In this document: positions 59,617 through 64,000 of the stretch, one piece after another
Position numbering within the stretch: position 1 is the first letter of the stretch
Layout of the letters: each line of letters opens with the position of its first letter
From: Halobacteria archaeon HArc-gm2
Lineage (GTDB): Archaea; Halobacteriota; Halobacteria; Halobacteriales; Haloarculaceae
NCBI GenBank assembly: GCA_025517465.1
Contig: JAOPKE010000005.1
Location: 310,001 to 374,000 of the forward strand
DNA length: 64,000 nt
Reading direction: 5' to 3'
Program-made: the position numbers and the translations under genes
Notes under the pieces: generated by a model
Told to the model about the DNA's origin: nothing
The model's database searches: none
Seen by the model: only the letters and a program-made list of their open reading frames with translations

Positions 59617-60357
59617 ATGTTGGACGGTCAGACCTGTCTGGTCACGGGGTCGTCTCGCGGCATCGGGCGCGGGATCGCCGAGGACCTGGGCGAACACGGG
59701 GCCGAGGTCGTAGTGAACTACCGGTCCTCGGAGGAGGCGGCCCACGACGTCGTCGACGCCATCGAGGAGTCGGGCGGCACAGCGATCGCCGCCCAGGGCG
59801 ACATCTCGAAGTACGAGGACATGGAGGCCCTGGCCGAGCGGGTCCACGAGGCCTTCGGCCCACTCGACGTGCTCGTCAACAACGCCGGCATCACCGTCGA
59901 CAAGAAGTTCGACAACATGACCAAGGAGGACTGGGACGCCGTCATCGACGTCAACCTCGGCGGCGTGTTCAACGTCACCCACTGCTTCTGGGACGACATC
60001 AAACGCTCCGAGACGGGCCGGCTGATCAACGTCTCCTCCGTCGTCGGCCAGCAGGGCAACTACGGGCAGGCCAACTACGCCACCACGAAATCGGGACTGT
60101 TCGGCTTCACCCGGACGCTCGCGCTGGAACTCGCGAGCACCGGGTCGACCGCGAACTGCATCGCCCCCGGGTTCGTCGCGACGGACATGCTGGAGGAAGT
60201 GCCCAAGCGCGTCCAGGAGAAGATTCTCCGCCGCATTCCCCTCGATCGGTTCGCCACCATCGACGACATCGCGCCGGTGATCCGCTTTATGGCCAGCGAG
60301 GATTCGAGTTACATGACTGGCCAGATCATCGGGGTGAATGGGGGAATGGAGTGGTAG
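59617..60357 (+). CDS. phaB: acetoacetyl-CoA reductase (PhaB), SDR family
   Basis: The 246-residue short-chain dehydrogenase reduces acetoacetyl-CoA to (R)-3-hydroxybutyryl-CoA with NADPH. It shows TGSSRGIG (10-17), NNAG (88-91) and the catalytic set S140, Y154 and K158 in the NYGQANYATTKSG region. VNYRSSEEAAHDVV fits a NADP(H)-type site. It resembles FabG/PhaB, and the proximity to phaEC and the phaJ-like gene makes the PHA role likely; FabG2-type activity cannot be excluded. It ends with TGQIIGVNGGMEW. Confidence 0.9.
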   Translation: MLDGQTCLVTGSSRGIGRGIAEDLGEHGAEVVVNYRSSEEAAHDVVDAIEESGGTAIAAQGDISKYEDMEALAERVHEAFGPLDVLVNNAGITVDKKFDNMTKEDWDAVIDVNLGGVFNVTHCFWDDIKRSETGRLINVSSVVGQQGNYGQANYATTKSGLFGFTRTLALELASTGSTANCIAPGFVATDMLEEVPKRVQEKILRRIPLDRFATIDDIAPVIRFMASEDSSYMTGQIIGVNGGMEW

Positions 60358-60362
60358 GCAGG

Positions 60363-60458
60363 CTGGGGCCGACCGTAGGGAGGGCCCAGCTTATGGACGA
60401 ACGGCGAACGAAGTGAGCCGTGTGGTAGGGTGATTCCGACCGCAGGGAGGAATCACCT
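60363..60458. repeat. hairpin cluster with 11-base loops downstream of phaB
   Basis: Three hairpins have exactly 11-base loops: 60363-60391 (loop GACCGTAGGGA, stem GCTGGGGCC/GGGCCCAGC with one mismatch), 60402-60422 (loop GAACGAAGTGA, stem ACGGC/GCCGT) and 60430-60458 (loop GACCGCAGGGA, perfect 9-bp stem GGTGATTCC/GGAATCACC). The next 50 bases hold an imperfect fourth unit with the loop GACCGTAGGGA. This lies between convergent phaB and the membrane protein gene. Confidence 0.8.
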
Positions 60459-60566
60459 CGATTGCGAGCGGGAGCGACCGTAGGGAGCGACACGCGAGCA
60501 GGGTGGTTTCGAGCGACGTGAAGGGCCGACAAATTTCGAGCAGGCTGGTGCGAACTGAAGAACGTT

Positions 60567-61418
60567 CTAGAGCGCGTAGCCGTAGTATCGGTCCTCGTCC
60601 GATACTTCGAACAGGGCGACGTAGGGCTCGCCGTCCTCCGCCGTCGGGCACTCGTCGGTCCGTTCGACGGGGAACTGCGCACCGGACAGGTTCGCGCCGT
60701 TAACGTCGAGCGTCACGGGGTACGACTTCGAGTCGAAGCCGAGGACGTGTTCGTTGTACCCGTCGTCGACGTACAGGCTCACGTGGACATCGCGTTCGGG
60801 TTCGCCCTGGGGCGACGGCGGGGCGTAGGCACTCCAGTTGCCGGCCGGACAGGCCTCGTACCGGGGCGCCTCGACGCGCTCGGGGAGCGGCGTCGGGTTG
60901 GTGGCGGTGATCGATCCGAGTTCGATCTGGTGCCGGTCGGCGCCGTCGACTTCGACCGTCGCGTCGTGCTGGAGCTCGTACGCGAGACCGCCGGTGACGA
61001 CGTCCACGGCGAGGACGACGACCGCCAGCGCGACGAGCGCGCCGAAGGCGTAGGTCGCCAGCCGACCGCTGACGAACTGGCCGTCGGCGTCGAGCCGCGT
61101 TCGGAGGCCGAACAGGAGCCCGGCCAGGACCAGCAGTCCGAGGACGGTCAGTCCGTCGCCGAGGTCGAACGTCCCGACGACGTCGAAGAAGAGGATGACG
61201 GCGCTGACGACGACGACGGCGTAGCCGAACAGGACCAGCTGGTAGTCGTCGGAGCGCTGGGTGAGTGCGAAGACGCCGGACAGGAACGCCGCGACGAGGG
61301 CGACCTCCGACACCGGCGAGTAACCCAGTTCCACGTTGAGGACGAACACGAGGACGGCGATGGTGGCGACCGCGGCCGCCGCCCCGTTGAACAGCGTCTC
61401 GGAGTCGATGTCGACCAT
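60567..61418 (-). CDS. haloarchaeal membrane protein with extracellular domain
   Basis: The 283-residue protein starts MVDIDSETLFNGAAAAVATI and has about five membrane helices in the first 150 residues (for example LVLFGYAVVVVSAVILFFDVV and RLATYAFGALVALAVVVLAV). The soluble C-terminal half follows (YELQHDATVEVDGADRHQIE; VSLYVDDGYNEHVLGFDSKS). Three cysteines are in the C-terminal domain. No known family is recognised. The frame is open upstream but the membrane region starts at 61418. Confidence 0.75.
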   Translation of the reverse strand: MVDIDSETLFNGAAAAVATIAVLVFVLNVELGYSPVSEVALVAAFLSGVFALTQRSDDYQLVLFGYAVVVVSAVILFFDVVGTFDLGDGLTVLGLLVLAGLLFGLRTRLDADGQFVSGRLATYAFGALVALAVVVLAVDVVTGGLAYELQHDATVEVDGADRHQIELGSITATNPTPLPERVEAPRYEACPAGNWSAYAPPSPQGEPERDVHVSLYVDDGYNEHVLGFDSKSYPVTLDVNGANLSGAQFPVERTDECPTAEDGEPYVALFEVSDEDRYYGYAL

Positions 61419-61547
61419 ACGAGTAGCTCCCCGACCGGCGTAAAAAAGCCGCGGGTGGGTGAAACGGCCGTTTGACCGTGGCGAGCCGCGGCGAGGGTCG
61501 CCACGGCCGGCGGTGGATTCACGGCGGCGTCGTACGCACTGGCAGGC

Positions 61548-61997
61548 ATGCGTGTTGCAGTCATCGGCGGCGGCACAGTGGACGACGCGGCGGCCGAACT
61601 GGCCCGCGAGGTGGGCAAACTGCTGGGGAAGCGCGACCACACCGTGGTCTGTGGCGGCCTCGGCGGCGTGATGGAAGCGGCCTGCGAGGGCGCGAAACGT
61701 GAGGACGGCGAGACGATCGGTATCCTCCCGACGGAGCGCCAGGCTGACGCCAACGAGTTCGTCGACACCGCTATCGCGACCGGCCTTGGTCACGGCCGGA
61801 ACCACCTCGTCGTGCTCAACGGCGACGCGGTGATCGCCATCGACGGCGGATCGGGGACGCTCTCGGAGATCGGCTTCGCCGGCGTCTACGACCGGCCGAT
61901 AGCGGGGCTCGGGACCCACCAGATCGACGGCCTCGACCACGTTATACACTGCGAGACGCCGAAAGAGGCCGTCGACTACGTGGAATCGAAGGTGTGA
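61548..61997 (+). CDS. TIGR00725-like SLOG-domain protein
   Basis: The 149-residue protein MRVAVIGGGTVDDAAAELAR has a Rossmann-like fold with CGGLGGVMEAACEGAKREDG and AIDGGSGTLSEIGFAG. The GGxGT/S-E pattern is that of the LOG/SLOG superfamily, TIGR00725 branch, which is related to cytokinin-activating phosphoribohydrolases and to Smf/DprA nucleotide-binding domains. The ligand is unknown. It is convergent with the GCS2-like gene across a half palindromic element. Confidence 0.85.
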   Translation: MRVAVIGGGTVDDAAAELAREVGKLLGKRDHTVVCGGLGGVMEAACEGAKREDGETIGILPTERQADANEFVDTAIATGLGHGRNHLVVLNGDAVIAIDGGSGTLSEIGFAGVYDRPIAGLGTHQIDGLDHVIHCETPKEAVDYVESKV

Positions 61998-62082
61998 GGG
62001 GAGGAACGAAGTTGCGGTCGCGGGAGTTCAGTGAGTCCTGGGGTTCGGGCTGGCGTGATTCAGAGCCCAAATACCAACAGAA

Positions 62083-62193
62083 GAAAGCCCTCGGCCCGCT
62101 CGCCTCGTGCGACTCGCTGCGCGCGCTCACTTCGTTCGCGTGCTTACGTCGTCGGACTTCGTCGACCGCGCCTCGCCCTTTCATTCCTCCAGG
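62083..62193. repeat. long palindromic element, half copy VI
   Basis: GAAAGCCCTCGGCCCGCTC (62083-62101, one change from the 19-base arm of copies I and III) is followed by the left-half sequence through CGCCTCGCCCTTTCATTCCTCCAGG, split here as CGCCTCGCCCTTTC and ATTCCTCCAGG (62169-62193). A hairpin GCGCGC-TCACTTCGTTC-GCGTGC (about 62117-62139) lies inside with an 11-base loop. No matching right half is found downstream, so the element is truncated. Confidence 0.75.
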
Positions 62194-62275
62194 AACGTAC
62201 CGCATCACGGCCACACGCCTCCCCAGCCGATTCACTCGGTCGCTGCGCTCCCTCGCTCATCCCTCGCGCAGTTTT

Positions 62276-62297
62276 GTCGCGGCCCGGAGGCCGCGAC
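62276..62297. repeat. GC hairpin near the end of the GCS2-like gene
   Basis: GTCGCGGCC (62276-62284) and GGCCGCGAC (62289-62297) form a perfect 9-bp stem with loop CGGA. A TTTT tract precedes it on the plus strand. It is 45 bases beyond the stop codon at 62342 and may mark the end of that transcript. Confidence 0.5.
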
Positions 62298-62341
62298 AGC
62301 GCACGCCACAGTGGAGGTCAGGTGTCAAGTGCGAAACCAGA

Positions 62342-63856
62342 CTACAGCCAGTCGACGAAGCTTCCCTCCAGCAGGGTCCCCTGCTGTCGGTCGACGTAGC
62401 GCGATTGCATCCCCCAGATGGCTTCGGCCAGGGGGACGTTCTCGTCGACGGCCTCGCGGACCTGGTCGTGTTTCCAGCGGGCGGGGGTCAGGCGGCGGTC
62501 GACGCGTTCGCGGAGCGGGCGGACGTAGGAGTGGGCCGCCTCCGTCGAGAGGCCGCGCTGTTCGAGGCCCTCCCGGGCTATCTCGAACAGTTCGCCGTAG
62601 AGCTGGTCGGTGTCGGTGGTGTGGGTCCCGTCGACGGTGATCCACTCCATGTCGGCCCGGAGGCCGTCGTCGGCGGCGGCGTAGAAGTTCTCCCGTGCCG
62701 TCTCCCAGTCGAGGGCCTGGATGGGGTGTTCGACGCGGGGGAGTGCCTCCATCAGCCCGCCGAAGACGGCCTGGAAGGCGACGGCGTCGGAGAGGGTCGG
62801 CTGGCCGGGCAGTGGGCGGAACTCGATGCGGGCGTTGGCGGCCGACCGGGAGGCGCCGTCGAAGACGGGGCGGATCCACCGCCAGTAGGAGCCGTGTTTG
62901 TGCCGGAAGTGCGCGAAGGCGTCGTCGAAGCGGTCGCCCTCGGGGACGTCCATCGGGACGATGGTGTGGTCCGCGAGCACGTCGTCGATGGCGTCCTCGA
63001 CCGTCTCGAAGTCCGGCGGGAAGCGGACCTTGTCCTCGTACTGATCGTCAGCCGCGTTAAGGACGGTCTCGAAGACGCCGATGCGGTTCTCCATGCGGGC
63101 ATCGGCGACGATTTCGGGGTCGGGCGCGTCGTCGTACAGGTCCGGTGGGAAGAAGGGGGCGTTGACCCCCAGTGCGAGCAGCGGGCCGGCGATCCGGAGC
63201 GCGTAGCTGAAGTACTCGGGGAGGTCTGGCGCGTGGGGGATCTGATAGTGGGGTTGGATGGAAGTGATGAGGCTCTCCGGCATGACGGTGTCGCAGGAGA
63301 GGGAGACGTGCGGGGCGTCGAGGCGCATGCCGGCCGGATAGTCGGCGTTGGCCATGACGTGGTAGCGAACGGCGTCGGACATGTTGGTCGCCAGCCGCAC
63401 GCCCTGTTCCTCGACGGAGTCCGAGAGGTAGCTCCGGGCGGTCTCGCCCGTCGGCGGCACCGTCCACATGCCGTCGCTGACGAGCCGGATCCCCTGGTGG
63501 CCCGTCCGCTCCTGGGCGGGCGCGAGGTTGGCCCGGAGTTCGGCGACCTGGGCCGACAGCCCGTAGGAGTTCAGCGGCTGTGGGCTGGTCTGCATCTCCG
63601 CGTTGTGCAGCCCCAGCTCCTTCTCGAAACCGATGAGCCCGAGCAGTTCGCGAGGCATCCGCCGGAGCGCGTCGGTCTGGTCGTCGACGCCGTACAGCTC
63701 CAGCTCCAGCCCGACGATAGCCTGGGTGTTGTCGAAGGTGCCGGCCCGGACCTCCTCTTTGAGCCGGTCGGCCTCCGCGGCCGCCCGCTCCTGAAACTCC
63801 TCGGGGTCGACCTCCAGGGCCGCGGCCACCTGACTCGCCAGTTCCGAGGCAGACAT
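62342..63856 (-). CDS. GCS2-like carboxylate-amine ligase (second copy)
   Basis: The 504-residue protein lacks the acidic insert of the 8400 copy. Landmarks are QAIVGLELELYGVDDQ, EKELGLHNAEMQTSP, SLITSIQPHYQIPHAPDL, KHGSYWRWIRPVF and ARIEFRPLPGQPTLSDA, again GCS2-family (gamma-glutamylcysteine ligase-like) signatures. The product is unknown. The two paralogues lie about 52 kb apart, on opposite strands. ATG 63856 gives MSASELASQV and the next gene ends 41 bases upstream. A glutathione-related or amide-ligase role is likely. Confidence 0.78.
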   Translation of the reverse strand: MSASELASQVAAALEVDPEEFQERAAAEADRLKEEVRAGTFDNTQAIVGLELELYGVDDQTDALRRMPRELLGLIGFEKELGLHNAEMQTSPQPLNSYGLSAQVAELRANLAPAQERTGHQGIRLVSDGMWTVPPTGETARSYLSDSVEEQGVRLATNMSDAVRYHVMANADYPAGMRLDAPHVSLSCDTVMPESLITSIQPHYQIPHAPDLPEYFSYALRIAGPLLALGVNAPFFPPDLYDDAPDPEIVADARMENRIGVFETVLNAADDQYEDKVRFPPDFETVEDAIDDVLADHTIVPMDVPEGDRFDDAFAHFRHKHGSYWRWIRPVFDGASRSAANARIEFRPLPGQPTLSDAVAFQAVFGGLMEALPRVEHPIQALDWETARENFYAAADDGLRADMEWITVDGTHTTDTDQLYGELFEIAREGLEQRGLSTEAAHSYVRPLRERVDRRLTPARWKHDQVREAVDENVPLAEAIWGMQSRYVDRQQGTLLEGSFVDWL

Positions 63857-63896
63857 GTCCGCGGCTTGGCGTCCGTCCGTGTTAAGCGCGGGGGAG

Positions 63897-64000
63897 TCAG
63901 GAGAGCGCGGGAGTCGGTACCACGACGACGGGCCGGTCCAGTTCGGCCAGCAACGCCTGTGCCGTCGACCCGACGCCCGCGGCCCCTGCCCCGCCGCGGT
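63897..64000 (-). CDS. universal stress protein, C-terminal end (cut by window edge)
   Basis: The visible minus-strand codons read GAGAAGVGSTAQALLAELDR PVVVVPTPALS and then TGA at 63897. GSTAQALLAELDRPVVVVP matches the C-terminal Usp strand with the G-S of the ATP loop. Only 34 residues are in the window, so the assignment is moderate. Confidence 0.6.
   Translation of the reverse strand, partial: RGGAGAAGVGSTAQALLAELDRPVVVVPTPALS

Noticed and set aside
1-64000. tRNA or rRNA genes
   Set aside because: No cloverleaf with conserved TTCGA arm or 16S/23S/5S signature was found while reading the intergenic regions; a covariance search was not possible.

Overview
The window is chromosomal DNA of an extremely halophilic archaeon (class Halobacteria). 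The evidence is high GC, strongly acidic proteins, Tat-type export signals, TATA boxes 24-30 bases upstream of many start codons (leaderless mRNAs), and lineage markers: SAMP1, archaeal GatD, Hel308, the KEOPS subunit Cgi121, archaeal CoaD, ER-type signal peptidase, halocyanin and a haloarchaeal phaRPEC locus. The PHA synthase with a long C-terminal extension suggests a Haloarcula-like genus; this placement is inference. No rRNA, tRNA, CRISPR array or intact transposase was seen.

Layout. 0-4.2 kb: a truncated SLC13-type transporter, thrS, a hairpin array, a universal stress protein (Usp) and a small membrane protein. 4.8-7.6 kb: a TasA/SipW-type secreted-fibre locus (two exported TasA-like subunits, an ER-type signal peptidase and a membrane-anchored TasA-like partner). 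7.8-15 kb: a gamma-carbonic-anhydrase-like protein, a GCS2-like ligase, a DapA/KDG-aldolase family protein, the dgcN-dgcA pair (D-glutamate catabolism) and a Vms1-like release factor. 15-23.3 kb: an Asn/Gly-rich exoprotein, a winged-helix regulator, a membrane protein, a hybrid sensor kinase, gatD, a 43-residue protein and a GNAT enzyme. 23.3-29.5 kb: samp1 and a potassium block (two TrkA-C membrane proteins divergent from an RCK channel) beside an HPP-Usp fusion. 29.6-36.7 kb: nucleoside phosphorylase, a repetitive exoprotein, a membrane protein, deoC, an aldo/keto reductase and two Usps. 37-47 kb: small hypotheticals, an orphan HicB, a 31-residue membrane peptide coupled to its neighbour, halocyanin, a MATE exporter, a PQQ-propeller protein, an Mqo-like flavoenzyme, a 3-cysteine ferredoxin, a hairpin array and a REC-PAS-GAF protein. 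47.5-51 kb: hel308-cgi121 and coaD. 51.5-60.4 kb: an Old-Yellow-Enzyme reductase, a hydrolase, and the polyhydroxyalkanoate (PHA) region, with phaJ-like divergent from phaR-phaP-phaE-phaC, then a phosphatase and phaB. 60.5-64 kb: a membrane protein, a TIGR00725-like protein, a second GCS2-like ligase and a truncated Usp.

The most unusual content is non-coding. Six intergenic copies of a long palindromic element (about 250-570 bp; one is a half copy) share terminal GAAAGCC...GGCTTTC arms and an internal CCCTTTCAGTCC...GGACTGAAAGGG stem. In four copies the left half carries a perfectly paired side hairpin whose sequence differs in every copy, so pairing is conserved while sequence is not. A second family consists of hairpins with an exact 11-base loop (consensus TCNCTNCGNTC or its complement) and freely varying stems. 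It forms a regular eight-hairpin array between the ferredoxin and REC-PAS-GAF genes, an array upstream of thrS, a cluster after phaB, and occurs inside the long elements. These are the best candidates here for an undescribed structured repeat system.
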